A stretch of 64,000 bases of DNA from CAYNRA01 sp046296415 (GTDB lineage: Bacteria; Bacteroidota; Bacteroidia; Cytophagales; Spirosomataceae): NCBI GenBank assembly GCA_046296415.1, contig JBKBLN010000001.1, positions 62,001 to 126,000 on the forward strand, given 5' to 3'. The number at the start of each line of letters is the position of its first letter. Position 1 is the stretch's first letter. The translations under genes and the position numbers were made by a program. A model generated the notes under the pieces. The model was not told the DNA's origin, made no database searches, and saw only the letters and a program-made list of their open reading frames with translations. Shown piece by piece: positions 51,517 through 61,193 of the stretch.

Positions 51517-52532
51517 AGACTCAGGAAAGTTTGATGGGGTCGTCGATTTTTCAAGATTTGAACCGCCTGAGCACTTCGTGTTCCCCCCAAACAGTGAACT
51601 AACACAGGTTTTTCGGTTGGAATTTCGGCTAGTCGTTCTTCCAACTCGTCCAAAGGAATCGAAAATCCTCCGATGTGCTCTTCCTCGTGCTCCCATGTTT
51701 CCCGGACATCCAGTAGAAAATACGCACTGGACGAATTTTGGTACTGATTCCAGGTAATTTCGGGTGTCGATAAGCCACAGAAAGCTTCATAGTCGATCAA
51801 AGAATGAATGTCGGGACGATTGGGCTCTGCTGGAATTTTTAGTTTTCGAAAGTCTTGGGTGAGGGTATCCACCAGGAGTAGTTCGCCATCTAATGGAGTG
51901 CCAAGGCCGGTTAGTACCTTGACAGCTTCTGTGGCCTGTAAGGTCCCGATGAGGCCCGCCATGACTCCCAGTACACCGGCAGTGGCACAATTGGGTGTCA
52001 GCTCAGGGGGTGGGGGAGAGGGAAACAAGTCGCGGTAGTCGATGCCCTTTTGGTGGTTAAAAACAGCTACTTGGCCCTCAAATCGATAAATAGCGCCGTA
52101 GATCCAGGGTATGCCGAGCAAATGGCACGTGTCATTGACAAGGTACCGGGTAGGGAGGTTATCGCTAGCATCAACCACCAAATCGAACTCCGATGCAATT
52201 TCCATGGCATTGGCCGAGGTGAATCGCGTGGGAAATGGACGTACTTGAATGGTCGGATTTAAATCGAGGAGGCGTTGAGTCGTTTGGGTTAATTTATCTT
52301 GTCCAACGTCGGAAGTGGTATACAATATCTGTCGTTGCAGATTAGACAAGTCCACTTGATCCGACTCGACGATACCCAAGGTGCCAACGCCTGCGGCCGC
52401 GAGGTAAAGTAGCACGGGACTTCCAAGACCACCTGCCCCAATAACTAAGACCCGACTTTCATGCAAGGCTTGTTGCCCCGAGTTTCCAAAAGTAGGAATG
52501 GCGGTTTGCCGGCTATATCGTTCTTTCTCCAT
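51471..52532 (-). CDS. moeB: MoeB/ThiF-type adenylyltransferase with C-terminal rhodanese
   Basis: From ATG 52532 (MEKERYSRQTAIPTFG) about 353 residues. The E1-like half adenylates the C-terminus of a sulfur carrier such as MoaD: VLVIGAGGLGSPVLLYLAAA, DQVDLSNLQRQILY, VVDASDNLPTRYLVND and the catalytic-region NCATAGVLGVMAG. The last 100 residues are a rhodanese domain (FLLDVRETWEHEEEHIGGFS, active Cys in VLVHCLGGTRSAQAV). This fusion supplies activation and persulfide for molybdopterin synthase, whose subunits are 1.3 kb away. The longer ORF start is rejected as it overlaps the esterase gene. Confidence 0.92.
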   Translation of the reverse strand: MEKERYSRQTAIPTFGNSGQQALHESRVLVIGAGGLGSPVLLYLAAAGVGTLGIVESDQVDLSNLQRQILYTTSDVGQDKLTQTTQRLLDLNPTIQVRPFPTRFTSANAMEIASEFDLVVDASDNLPTRYLVNDTCHLLGIPWIYGAIYRFEGQVAVFNHQKGIDYRDLFPSPPPPELTPNCATAGVLGVMAGLIGTLQATEAVKVLTGLGTPLDGELLLVDTLTQDFRKLKIPAEPNRPDIHSLIDYEAFCGLSTPEITWNQYQNSSSAYFLLDVRETWEHEEEHIGGFSIPLDELEERLAEIPTEKPVLVHCLGGTRSAQAVQILKNRRPHQTFLSLQNGLRGVPEEAFIR

Positions 52533-52533
52533 A

Positions 52534-53619
52534 TCACGAAAATAACCATTCGATGGCTTTTGGAAACTCTTGCCCCCATCTTTTTTCTTGATGTTGGCCG
52601 GTAGGATCGACAGCCAGTTGAACCTCCAGTTGCGACGGGTCAAATCCTTGTTGATGGATGGTTTTCTTTAATTTTTCCATATTTTCCACCATATAGCTAC
52701 CCTCTTTTCCTCCCCCGTACAAATAAATTTTTGTTTCGAGGGGATGAAAAAACTCAACTGCGTCAAAGTAAATTTTGGGAGATACCCAGAGGGAGGGTGA
52801 AAAAACAAGAAGCCGTCCCAGGATATCGGGGTACATAAAGCCAGCATATATGCTGATCAGCCCACCCATCGAGCTCCCCCCAATACCTGTTGTGGACCGG
52901 CCCGGTAAGGTTCTAAAGTGCTGATCGATGTAGGGCTTTAGTGTCCGGACCAAAAACGTGGCATACTTCATGCCCTGCCCTTTCCCCTTATTTTTGTAAG
53001 GGGTATATTCTAAGAATCGGTCCTCTTCCCCATGATCGATGGCCACGACGATCAGATCACCCTTCCCTTGGGCCGCGAGGAGGGATAAGCGTTTATCAAT
53101 TTCCCAATTGCCATAGCTAGATCCTTGGCCAAAGAGATTCTGTGCATCTTGCATGTACAAGACAGGATATCTTTTGTCCGGATTTTCATGGTAATTGTAT
53201 GGAAGTAAAACGTGAATGGCTCGGGTTTTATCTAATTGAGGCATATGAAACTCCTCAGAGATCAATTCAATCCTGGGAAGAAATCGATTGATTTGAGGAG
53301 TCTTTCCCTGATTTCTCCATTGAGGTACAGTATCTTGCCACAAGGGCTTTGGGTTACTCGGCCATTTTCGATTTTGAGACGGATTCCCAAGGGCATCCAG
53401 TTCAACATGCTCCCATCCTCCTTTGGTGTATTTGTATTCAAACGGTTTTTCTAGCCAATCCGGTGGTACCGAAAAACGATACGTTCCGGGTTTAATCTTT
53501 TCCAAGGCATATTCAGGTACATCTGGGTACCAGTCACAAAAGTCCCCAGCTAAAAAAACCGGTCGGTCGTCGTCGTACGGTGTATGAAGTTCTATATAGG
53601 CATTCATGTCAAGTGTCAT
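52534..53619 (-). CDS. Esterase-family alpha/beta hydrolase with N-terminal carbohydrate-binding-like domain
   Basis: The protein of about 361 residues starts at ATG 53619 or 53607. Residues 1-90 form an Ig-like CBM48/AMPK-type domain (PVFLAGDFCDWYPDVPEYAL; GTYRFSVPPDWLEKPFEYKY). The rest is a putative esterase domain: RYPVLYMQDAQNLFG, IVVAIDHGEEDRF, nucleophile serine in GIGGSSMGGLISIYAG, LVFSPSLWVSP and DPTGQHQEKRWGQEFP (catalytic His). No signal peptide, so cytoplasmic. Similar enzymes include ferric-enterobactin and carbohydrate esterases. It starts two bases ahead of moeB on the same strand. Confidence 0.85.
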   Translation of the reverse strand: MTLDMNAYIELHTPYDDDRPVFLAGDFCDWYPDVPEYALEKIKPGTYRFSVPPDWLEKPFEYKYTKGGWEHVELDALGNPSQNRKWPSNPKPLWQDTVPQWRNQGKTPQINRFLPRIELISEEFHMPQLDKTRAIHVLLPYNYHENPDKRYPVLYMQDAQNLFGQGSSYGNWEIDKRLSLLAAQGKGDLIVVAIDHGEEDRFLEYTPYKNKGKGQGMKYATFLVRTLKPYIDQHFRTLPGRSTTGIGGSSMGGLISIYAGFMYPDILGRLLVFSPSLWVSPKIYFDAVEFFHPLETKIYLYGGGKEGSYMVENMEKLKKTIHQQGFDPSQLEVQLAVDPTGQHQEKRWGQEFPKAIEWLFS

Positions 53620-53688
53620 TCGTGTTTGGCCCACAAAAATACGGATATTGAGTGAGGAATGTTGAATGCCTAAATAATTATGAATTAT

Positions 53689-53831
53689 GAGAGATGAGTG
53701 TTTCAAATTGCCCTGATAACTCATCTCTCTGCACTCATCACTAAAATCATCTCATCATTCATATGCCAGGCTGCATTGACAGGGAAACTGGGTAGAAGAA
53801 TTTCTGGTCTACCAACGAGTTGCTCCGTTGG
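53689..53831. repeat. Intergenic palindromes (AT-rich and REP-like)
   Basis: An 11-bp inverted repeat GAGAGATGAGT (53689-53699) / ACTCATCTCTC (53719-53729) and a 6-bp palindrome CCAACG / CGTTGG (53812-53831) occupy the 290-bp gap between the esterase and the polysaccharide locus. A short ORF (53698-53898) here has no sign of coding. Repeats with these features are usual between Bacteroidota genes; no promoter stands out. Confidence 0.45.
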
Positions 53832-53909
53832 GACTGTTTTGAGTTGGTTTGCCCAAGTTATTTACGATTTTTGGGCCAATCAAATTGACAAGCCATGAAG
53901 GAAAATAAA

Positions 53910-55844
53910 TTATAGGTCTTGTACCAATTCTTCCGAATCTAGTCGCTCAAATTCTGAATTTTTACTGATGAATTCAGGTACTAGCGCTTTCAAGTGGCCG
54001 ACTAAAATCTGGGAGGGCCCAAAAAGATCTTGTTGAATATCAAGTAGCTTTTCACGTAGTGTATCATAATCTCCTGCTTTAATACGAGCGATCATGATTT
54101 TCTCATGATGTGTTGGTATTGTATTTTCACTATCACTTAGGAGTTCTTCATACAGCTTTTCGCCGGGCCGAAGGCCTGTAAATTCGATGTTGATATCTTG
54201 TCCTAGCTCTAAACCTGATAACCGAATCATACGTTTAGCGAGATCCACGATTTTAACGGGTTCTCCCATATCAAATACATAGATTTCTCCTCCTCGGCCC
54301 ATGGTACTTGCTTCCAGGACAAGTTGGCAAGCCTCGGGAATTGTCATGAAATAACGGATGATATCGGGATGGGTAACTGTGATTGGCCCACCGTTGGCAA
54401 TTTGTCTTCGGAAGAGAGGAATAACGCTTCCATTTGATCCAAGAACATTACCAAATCGAGTGATGATAAATCGGGTATGATTGGCGTGGTGCTTATTTAG
54501 ACCGTGAACATACATTTCGGCTAAACGTTTGGTCGCACCCATAACGTTGGTGGGATTAACCGCTTTGTCGGTTGAAACGAGGATGAATTTTTCAACACGA
54601 AAAATGGAGGATAGGTCAGCTACAACTTGCGTTCCCAGCACATTGACTCGGACAGCATTGCAGGGACTTTTTTCCATTAAGGGTACGTGCTTATACGCAG
54701 CAGCATGGAAAACAAAATCGGGTTGATATAGGGAAAAGATCGGCTCCATTTGGGCGCGATTAGCCACATCCGCAATTTCAATCTGAAAGGTAGGTTGATG
54801 TTCTAAATCTTTTTTTAACCGAATCAATTCTGTTTCTAGGTCATATAAAGCAGATTCAGCCTGATCCAATAAAATTATTTTTGCCGGCTGGTATGAAATG
54901 ATTTGACGTACTAACTCGCTACCAATAGAGCCTGCAGCACCTGTTATCAGTACAATTTTATTTCTTAACGAACCTGAAATTTTCTGATTAGCAATTTTAA
55001 TGGGTTCTCGATTGAGAAGATCTTCAATGCGCACATCTTTGATTTCCTGTGCTTTTAGTTTACCATCCATCCAAGTTCCAACGGGGGGGGGAACTTTTAC
55101 TTTCATGCCTTGATCCACCAAAGAGGCAATAATTTCATTCTTCTTTTTCGCTGATATACGTTGAATAGCGAAAATGATAGTTGGTTTTGCTTGATTTCTT
55201 ATGGGATTCTCTACGAACTTTCTGTAGGCTTGCTCCCAACTGTAAACGCGAGTTCCGGCCATCGACATATTGATCAACTGGCGGTCATCGTCTACAAATC
55301 CTAGCACCTTGCTATGTGAGGCGCCTCCCCCTGTCAAAGCCTCCTTTACTTTTTTTCCTAAAAAGCCTGCCCCATAAATAATGACTGGATTACCTTGATT
55401 TTGGGTATTGATCAATGATTCATACGTGGATTTGATTAGGATACGGGTAAAAAATAGAACAAATAAGGCAATGAAAAAGTCAATCAACAAAATAGAAAGG
55501 GGAATTTGAATGTACTTCTCCCACGAAGAATGTATGACTATATGAGGTAGAACCAGCACTAAAAGAGAGGTAATCTGACTGTAGAGAATAACCAAAGCAT
55601 CCTCTAGACTTGTATGTCGAATAACACCCGTATAGGATTTAAATACCAAGATGAAAATACCTTTGATCACCAAGAGCAAAACCAAATGGTACTTAAACAG
55701 ATCGGGCTCAGGATAAGAAAATTCTAAATTAAAGCGAAGTAAAGTCGCAATTAAGAAGGAAAAGCCCACAATGGCTAGGTCAACAAATAAGACCAGCCAT
55801 TTGGATAGAATCCGATTAGAGAAAGAATGAAACCACACAGACAT
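53910..55844 (-). CDS. Membrane-bound UDP-GlcNAc 4,6-dehydratase (PglF/WbpM/CapD type)
   Basis: About 644 residues from ATG 55844 (the ORF reaches 55898). Four N-terminal membrane segments (LVLFVDLAIVGFSFLIATLL and others) precede a CoA-binding-like domain and the SDR dehydratase domain with NAD motif VLITGAAGSIGSELVRQI, DHxP-type, KHVPLMEKSPCNAVRVNVLG and VSTDKAVNPTNVMGATKRLAE with ITRFGNVLGSNGSVIPLFR. The start is a likely operon or single gene end; it catalyses the first step from UDP-GlcNAc. With the aminotransferase and NeuD-like acetyltransferase in this locus it would complete UDP-diNAc-bacillosamine synthesis. Confidence 0.92.
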   Translation of the reverse strand: MSVWFHSFSNRILSKWLVLFVDLAIVGFSFLIATLLRFNLEFSYPEPDLFKYHLVLLLVIKGIFILVFKSYTGVIRHTSLEDALVILYSQITSLLVLVLPHIVIHSSWEKYIQIPLSILLIDFFIALFVLFFTRILIKSTYESLINTQNQGNPVIIYGAGFLGKKVKEALTGGGASHSKVLGFVDDDRQLINMSMAGTRVYSWEQAYRKFVENPIRNQAKPTIIFAIQRISAKKKNEIIASLVDQGMKVKVPPPVGTWMDGKLKAQEIKDVRIEDLLNREPIKIANQKISGSLRNKIVLITGAAGSIGSELVRQIISYQPAKIILLDQAESALYDLETELIRLKKDLEHQPTFQIEIADVANRAQMEPIFSLYQPDFVFHAAAYKHVPLMEKSPCNAVRVNVLGTQVVADLSSIFRVEKFILVSTDKAVNPTNVMGATKRLAEMYVHGLNKHHANHTRFIITRFGNVLGSNGSVIPLFRRQIANGGPITVTHPDIIRYFMTIPEACQLVLEASTMGRGGEIYVFDMGEPVKIVDLAKRMIRLSGLELGQDINIEFTGLRPGEKLYEELLSDSENTIPTHHEKIMIARIKAGDYDTLREKLLDIQQDLFGPSQILVGHLKALVPEFISKNSEFERLDSEELVQDL

Positions 55845-56031
55845 ACGTATTAAGTTTGGCTTCGCTTTATTTTGGGACAAGGAAGTATTTTGAAACACAC
55901 GAAGCAGTTTTGAGCAAATTTCTTGTAGTTAAAGATATAAAGAAATTTTTAAACTGGAATAAATATTTCTTTATAAATTTAGAAAATGAAGCTTAGGATA
56001 TAGGAAATGGCTATTTCTGTATGCAACAGGA

Positions 56032-57375
56032 TTAGTTTAATTTCTCTTTCAAGGCCCTGTTTTCCAATTGAAGTGCCTTAATTTCTTTTTTCATTTCGAT
56101 TAAGTATAAGGTCAACTCTTCAATTTTTTCCAAAAGTTTGGCGGAAGTTTGGGTGACATCGAGACCATTTTCTGCCATTTGTGCAGCTGATGGGACATTC
56201 GGCAGATGCTTATTTTTCTGGATGAAGGCCTCTACTTGATCTAACGACATCATATTAGCTTGGTATTCTGGGGTAAATACATAATCTGCCCAATCGTTGG
56301 TGCTGGCAAGGGCCACTTTGATCTTCTCGGTCATGATGCCGCCCTTCACCAACAAGCCATATTGCCCAGCCGAGGCAATAGCATCTCGTTTGGCTACTGG
56401 GATATCCCCAATGGAAATAAACTTGGCAGAGAAGTCGCCGTAAAGTAGGGGTGTTGTAGTACCTGAGTTGGATATATACAGTTTGTTACTACTGTTGTCA
56501 GCAACGCCAGCCAAGCTACCAATGAAAACGTTTCCGCTGCCGGCTGTACTAGCTCCTGCTTTAAAGCCAATGGCGGTATTGTTGAATCCAGTTGTTACAC
56601 CTGATAGTGCCTCGGCTCCAATACTGACATTGTTAAAGCCTGTCGTATTGGAAAACATGGCAGCAGCACCAATGGCTAGGTTATTGGTACCACCATTATT
56701 TCTAAATAGAGATATCGAACCAATGGCAATGTTATTATTGTCGGACACACTTTGTGATAGTGCGGCACCACCAATGGCGATGTTGGTACTTCCAGTTGAA
56801 TTGGCAGCCAAAGAATTCAATCCAATCGCTACATTGGTATTACCTGTGGTATTCATTCGGAGACTACCTGTACCTATTCCGAGGTTATTTGATCCTGTAC
56901 TTGCTGTAGTCCGGTCTCCGGATCCTGGACCGAGGAATACATTACTTCGTCCGGCATCCATAAGTCCAGACGAAATATTGTTGACACGGAAACGGAGGGG
57001 TTGATTATTGGTTGTCCCGATGAAACTGGAAGCAGAAGCATTGGGATTCCCATTTAGCAACCAACCGTCGACATTAGCGGTTGCTTTGGCTTCTGGAATA
57101 GACTGGCCCAACGGTTTCCAGTCACGGCCGTCATAAAAATAAAAACCCGAAGTACCATCTGTTTGGTAGACCATTAGACCATTGGCTGGCTGAGCGATGG
57201 CGTTCCTTTGGGCAGTTGACATACGAGGAATTAATAAACCTTTTGTGGAGGATTGGATATCCAAAACAGCCGAGCGATCGGGTTGTAGTGTTCCTATACC
57301 CACATTGTCTTTTTGCGCCATGATTTGAAAAGAGGTCGCTACTAGACCAACGGCAAAAAGTAGTTTTAATCCCAT
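56032..57375 (-). CDS. Secreted tail-fibre/YadA-head-like repeat protein with coiled coil
   Basis: The 447-residue protein has a signal peptide (MGLKLLFAVGLVATSFQIMA), a domain NVGIGTLQPDRSAVLDIQSS with GLLIPRMSTAQRNAIAQP typical of Bacteroidota tail-fibre-like proteins, then at least seven 17-residue repeats with the pattern NN[LVI]AIG..AL..NTTG (residues about 165-285), a short SIGDIPVAKR segment and a C-terminal coiled coil (EIKALQLENRALKEKL). Such repeats build a left-handed roll like adhesin heads. It lies between two sugar enzymes of the polysaccharide locus, suggesting surface display. It lacks a visible membrane anchor, and there is no sign of phage genes nearby. Confidence 0.8.
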   Translation of the reverse strand: MGLKLLFAVGLVATSFQIMAQKDNVGIGTLQPDRSAVLDIQSSTKGLLIPRMSTAQRNAIAQPANGLMVYQTDGTSGFYFYDGRDWKPLGQSIPEAKATANVDGWLLNGNPNASASSFIGTTNNQPLRFRVNNISSGLMDAGRSNVFLGPGSGDRTTASTGSNNLGIGTGSLRMNTTGNTNVAIGLNSLAANSTGSTNIAIGGAALSQSVSDNNNIAIGSISLFRNNGGTNNLAIGAAAMFSNTTGFNNVSIGAEALSGVTTGFNNTAIGFKAGASTAGSGNVFIGSLAGVADNSSNKLYISNSGTTTPLLYGDFSAKFISIGDIPVAKRDAIASAGQYGLLVKGGIMTEKIKVALASTNDWADYVFTPEYQANMMSLDQVEAFIQKNKHLPNVPSAAQMAENGLDVTQTSAKLLEKIEELTLYLIEMKKEIKALQLENRALKEKLN

Positions 57376-57445
57376 ATCGTATTTCGTTTATGCGTCGAAT
57401 TTAGTACGAAACAGTAAGCCAATCAAGGAATAACGCAGGTTTTTA

Positions 57446-58558
57446 TTAAATGGTATCTTGAATGACCTGAATGACACGGCTTCTTTCTTCGGGTGTGAGG
57501 TTCGAACCTGAGGGGAGGCAAAGGCCTCGATCGAACAGTGTTTCACACACATTGGATCCATAATAGGGGTAAGATTGGAAAATAGGCTGCAAATGCATGG
57601 GTTTCCAAAGGGGCCTAGATTCAACATTTTCAACCTCCAATGCCAACCGTACTTTTTCCCTTAGTGTGTGGGAAGAGAATAAACAACACGATAGCCAGCG
57701 ATTGGAATGTGCATTTGCGGGTTCGTGCAGCCATTCAAGTTCAGGTAATGCTTGCTCATACGCTGCATGGTGGCTTCTACGCCGACTTACCCACTCGCTG
57801 ACCACCTGCATTTGGCCTCGGCCAATGCCCGCAGCGATATTGCTCATGCGGTAATTATACCCCACATGGGAATGTTGATAGTGTGGGGCGGCATCTCGAG
57901 CTTGCGTAGCTAAAAAACGAGCTTTTTGGGCAAGTTCAGGTGTTGGACAAACCAGAGCACCTCCACCCGAAGTCGTGATAATCTTATTTCCATTAAATGA
58001 TAAAATCCCAAAATCACCCCAAGTACCCAAAGCTTTTCCATTGAAGGAAGAACCCAAAGCTTCTGCGGCATCTTCTATGAGAACAACATCATATTTTTGG
58101 CAAATGGCTTGAATTCGGTCAATTTGGGCGGGCATTCCGTAAAGGTGAACCGCTAAACAAGCTTTGGGCTTTTTTCCTTGAGCGATTCGGTCGAGAATCG
58201 CTTCCTCCAAAGCGACTGGGCACATATTCCAGGTGGTCTCTTCGCTATCAACGAAGACCGGAATGGCTTGTTGATACCGAACGGGATTTGCCGTGGCGGA
58301 GAAGGTAAAGGATTGACACAGCACTTCGTCCCCGGGCCCTACGTCCGATAAGATCAAAGCCAAGTGGATGGCAGCCGTTCCGGAAGATAAAGCGGCCACG
58401 TGGCCGCCTTGTAGGAAGTGGGCTAAATCAGCCTCGAAACCATTGACGTTGGGCCCCAAAGGAGCAATCCAGTTTTCATCAAAGGCTTCTTGAATAAATT
58501 TCATTTCATTTCCACCCATGTGGGGGGAAGACAACCAGATTTTATTTTTTTGACTCAT
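57446..58558 (-). CDS. PglE-like DegT/DnrJ/EryC1/StrS aminotransferase
   Basis: The 370-residue PLP enzyme matches PglE, the UDP-4-keto-sugar aminotransferase of bacillosamine synthesis: KIWLSSPHMGGNEMKFIQEA, ENWIAPLGPNVNGFE, SSGTAAIHLAL, FTFSATANPVRYQQAIPVF, LIEDAAEALGSSFNGKALGT and GILSFNGNKIITTSGGGALV, whose lysine binds PLP. It would aminate the product of the PglF-like dehydratase. The start at 58558 overlaps the end of the GT14 gene by 17 bases. A second in-frame start is not needed. Confidence 0.92.
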   Translation of the reverse strand: MSQKNKIWLSSPHMGGNEMKFIQEAFDENWIAPLGPNVNGFEADLAHFLQGGHVAALSSGTAAIHLALILSDVGPGDEVLCQSFTFSATANPVRYQQAIPVFVDSEETTWNMCPVALEEAILDRIAQGKKPKACLAVHLYGMPAQIDRIQAICQKYDVVLIEDAAEALGSSFNGKALGTWGDFGILSFNGNKIITTSGGGALVCPTPELAQKARFLATQARDAAPHYQHSHVGYNYRMSNIAAGIGRGQMQVVSEWVSRRRSHHAAYEQALPELEWLHEPANAHSNRWLSCCLFSSHTLREKVRLALEVENVESRPLWKPMHLQPIFQSYPYYGSNVCETLFDRGLCLPSGSNLTPEERSRVIQVIQDTI

Positions 58559-59435
58559 GGTTTGCTAACAAATGGTCTTTTAATGCCAAAATTAATTCTT
58601 TATCTACACGCTCATCAATTTTTCGAGCAAAAAGCGCCTTGGAGTGAATCAAGACAGGCAAATCCGAAAGCTGCCAGGTGTAAGGACTATTCCCTTGTCT
58701 TCGACTCCAATCGATTAACCGAAGATTTCCTGTGTCTTGGTCTAGTTCGGGGTCAATATAGGATTCAAAGGGAGAATACATCAGTTCGGTTTGTAGAAAA
58801 ACTTCATCACAGCAAATGGTATGTCGATAGGTCTTCAAAATTGCGGATTTACGAGATAGTAGGTAACGCCCAAACTCAAAAGTAATAGAAAACCACGCTG
58901 ACCCATGAAAATAGTTGGGAAATTCTCGTTTACGTTTGATTCCAAGGATTTTTTGAGCCAAAAACAATCCATTTCTTGCATATTTATAGAATGGATTACC
59001 AGGGTAATTAAATCCTTGTACAAAAAAGTGAAACCTTTCGGTTTTCCACTGGGCTACAGGGATGTTTAAAGGATTGAATGCAATAAATTCCTTGGTTTGC
59101 TGGTTAAAGAAATGGTGTATGAAATCTTGGGTCTTGAGGGGAAAGTCAAGACCAGAAATGAGGTGGAGATAGCTATATTGGCCCTTTTCAAGGGCTTGTT
59201 CGACCAAGAATAATTCTGCATGGATTAGGCTAATTGAACCCCAGTAAATGGCTTGATTTTTAAAATGGAATACCTTCGATTTGGAAGGGGAATAGGAGAT
59301 GTCACTAAATTCCAACGAAGATTTTGCATCAATCAGGAGGAAAATGTCATTCCGGGAGTCATCGAGCATTTCCATCAAAATACTCAGTTGCCATGGATTA
59401 TTGTGTGCTAAGATAAGATAGGCGTGTTTCTTCAT
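58542..59435 (-). CDS. GT14 core-2/I-branching-like glycosyltransferase
   Basis: The 297-residue enzyme resembles bacterial beta-1,6-N-acetylglucosaminyltransferases: KHAYLILAHNNPWQLSILME, DIFLLIDAKSS, IYWGSISLIHAELFLVEQAL, YLHLISGLDFPLKTQDFIH and GSAWFSITFEFGRYLLS. It probably adds a branch sugar to the polysaccharide made by this locus. It overlaps glf by 4 bases and the aminotransferase by 17, so cotranscription is likely. Confidence 0.88.
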   Translation of the reverse strand: MKKHAYLILAHNNPWQLSILMEMLDDSRNDIFLLIDAKSSLEFSDISYSPSKSKVFHFKNQAIYWGSISLIHAELFLVEQALEKGQYSYLHLISGLDFPLKTQDFIHHFFNQQTKEFIAFNPLNIPVAQWKTERFHFFVQGFNYPGNPFYKYARNGLFLAQKILGIKRKREFPNYFHGSAWFSITFEFGRYLLSRKSAILKTYRHTICCDEVFLQTELMYSPFESYIDPELDQDTGNLRLIDWSRRQGNSPYTWQLSDLPVLIHSKALFARKIDERVDKELILALKDHLLANHESKK

Positions 59436-60535
59436 TTTTCTAATTCTACTTTGGCCAAGCGAAGGGCTGACCCGATGACTTGGTGCATGTCATAGTACTT
59501 ATAGTCGGCTAGTCGCCCTCCAAAACGATAATTGGTTAGCTTTTTCGTCAATTCTTGGTAGACTTTAAAGCGTTGATTATTTAACGAGTCATTGATAGGA
59601 TAGTAGGGCTCAATTCCTTTTGACCATTCTGTTGGGAATTCCTTGGTAATGATGGTGGTAGGGCTTGGAGTATATTCGAAATGCTTGTGCTCAACAATGC
59701 GCGTATAGGGGATATTGGCGGCGGTATAATTAACTGTCGCGACCCCTTGGAAATTAGAAATTTCTAAGATTTGGTGCTCAAATTGTAAGGAACGATATTC
59801 CAATGTGCCATGACTATATCCGAAGAATTCATCTAAGGGACCTGAAAAAATAATTTTATCCGCTTGGCTCTCCCAAAATGCCTTATCCTTGAGGAAATCG
59901 ATATTTAAACGTACCTCTACCCCTTTTAATAAGGAAGCGGTAAGTGTGTTGTAACCACCTTCTGGGATTCCTTGATATAGATCATTAAAGTAATTGTTGT
60001 CAAAGGTAAATCGGAGGGGTATACGCTTGATAATGGAGGGAGGAAGTTCCTTAGCGGGCCTTCCCCATTGTTTTTCAGTATATCCTTTGATTAATTTCTC
60101 ATATATTTCATATCCTACCATGGAAATTGCTTGCTCCTCCAAATTCTTTGCCACTTCTACACCTCGTTCTTGGATTTGCTTTTGGATGATTCGCTGCACT
60201 TCTATTGGGGAATGGGTTCCCCAGATTTGATAGAAGGTGTTCATGTTGAAGGGTAGGTTATACAACTTACCTTCAAAATTGGCTAGAGGGGAATATGTAA
60301 AGCGGTTGAACTTTGCATGCTGTTGCACATAGTTCCAAATCATAAGGTCATTGGTGTGGAAAATATGTGGGCCATAAGCATGTACAGCAATGCCTTCCAT
60401 TTGTTCACAATAAATATTTCCACCTGCATGTTTTCTGCGGTCTACAACTAGAACTCTCTTTCCTTTTTTTTGGGCTTCATGTGCAAAGGTGGCTCCAAAT
60501 AAGCCAGAGCCTACGATCAGATAATCATATTTCAT
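59432..60535 (-). CDS. glf: UDP-galactopyranose mutase
   Basis: Glf converts UDP-galactopyranose to UDP-galactofuranose with reduced FAD. The 367-residue protein has the FAD motif YLIVGSGLFGATFAHEA, RKHAGGNIYCEQ with AYGPHIFHTNDL, WGRPAKELPPSIIKRIPLRF, PEGGYNTLT and the C-terminal GRLADYKYYDMHQVIGSALR, all hallmarks. Its presence indicates galactofuranose in the surface glycan. It overlaps its downstream neighbour by 4 bases and its upstream HAD gene by 11. Confidence 0.96.
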   Translation of the reverse strand: MKYDYLIVGSGLFGATFAHEAQKKGKRVLVVDRRKHAGGNIYCEQMEGIAVHAYGPHIFHTNDLMIWNYVQQHAKFNRFTYSPLANFEGKLYNLPFNMNTFYQIWGTHSPIEVQRIIQKQIQERGVEVAKNLEEQAISMVGYEIYEKLIKGYTEKQWGRPAKELPPSIIKRIPLRFTFDNNYFNDLYQGIPEGGYNTLTASLLKGVEVRLNIDFLKDKAFWESQADKIIFSGPLDEFFGYSHGTLEYRSLQFEHQILEISNFQGVATVNYTAANIPYTRIVEHKHFEYTPSPTTIITKEFPTEWSKGIEPYYPINDSLNNQRFKVYQELTKKLTNYRFGGRLADYKYYDMHQVIGSALRLAKVELEK

Positions 60536-61193
60536 TTGGTGTTAAAAGACGATCAAAGTTTTCAATGGATATTTTGGCACGATGCTCTATGGAGGGTGAT
60601 ACGGCGGCGTGTATGTTTTGGCCTCTATCTTCAAGTTGAATGGTGAGCCATTGAAGTTGATTGGGAATAAGAAAATCTTTTTTTGGATTGTCACCAATCA
60701 TGACCTTTGAATGATTGGGCCATAGTTTATGGATCTCATGGAAGGCCTTTCCGCCTAGTTTCTCTTCTCCAACCTCCTCTGAGATGTATATTTTTTGAAA
60801 AAATTGGGAAATACCCAAAGCATTGATTTTGTTACGTTGCGTAATCGACTTACCATCCGTGACCAAAACCATGGGTATGTTTTGATGGAAATTTCGTTCC
60901 AAAAAAGTTAAGGCATCTGGGTATAATGAGATGGTAGGAGAGTGATGGTGGTAACGTTGTAAAATTTCTTGATGTGATGTAAATTCATTTGGACACAACT
61001 GAAGGATTTCTTGTACCCAAATTTTCCTTTGGTGGGTAATTAGTTTTTTTTCCAGGAGCTCTTTTTCTTTTTTGGAATACGGAAGGTTTAAGGAGTGGAG
61101 AACAAATTGAATACCGGAGGTTTCAAAGTCATATTCGCTATACAGCGTGTCGTCAAGATCAAGTACCAATAGGTGGTTTGGGTGAAAAGTCAT
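60525..61193 (-). CDS. HAD-family phosphatase-like protein
   Basis: From ATG 61193 (MTFHPNHLLVLDLDDTLYSE) about 222 residues. The HAD motifs are LDLDDTLYSEYDF (motif I DxDxT), VLVTDGK (motif II) and VMIGDNPKKDFLIP (motif IV); the sequence between them is a helical cap. It probably removes a phosphate from a sugar in the locus. Its start lies inside the 3' end of the ATP-grasp gene (35 bases overlap), so the longer ORF start is rejected. Confidence 0.85.
   Translation of the reverse strand: MTFHPNHLLVLDLDDTLYSEYDFETSGIQFVLHSLNLPYSKKEKELLEKKLITHQRKIWVQEILQLCPNEFTSHQEILQRYHHHSPTISLYPDALTFLERNFHQNIPMVLVTDGKSITQRNKINALGISQFFQKIYISEEVGEEKLGGKAFHEIHKLWPNHSKVMIGDNPKKDFLIPNQLQWLTIQLEDRGQNIHAAVSPSIEHRAKISIENFDRLLTPNEI

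Noticed and set aside
53698..53898. A 66-codon plus-strand ORF before the polysaccharide locus
   Set aside because: It runs through inverted repeats and has no recognizable domain or start signal.
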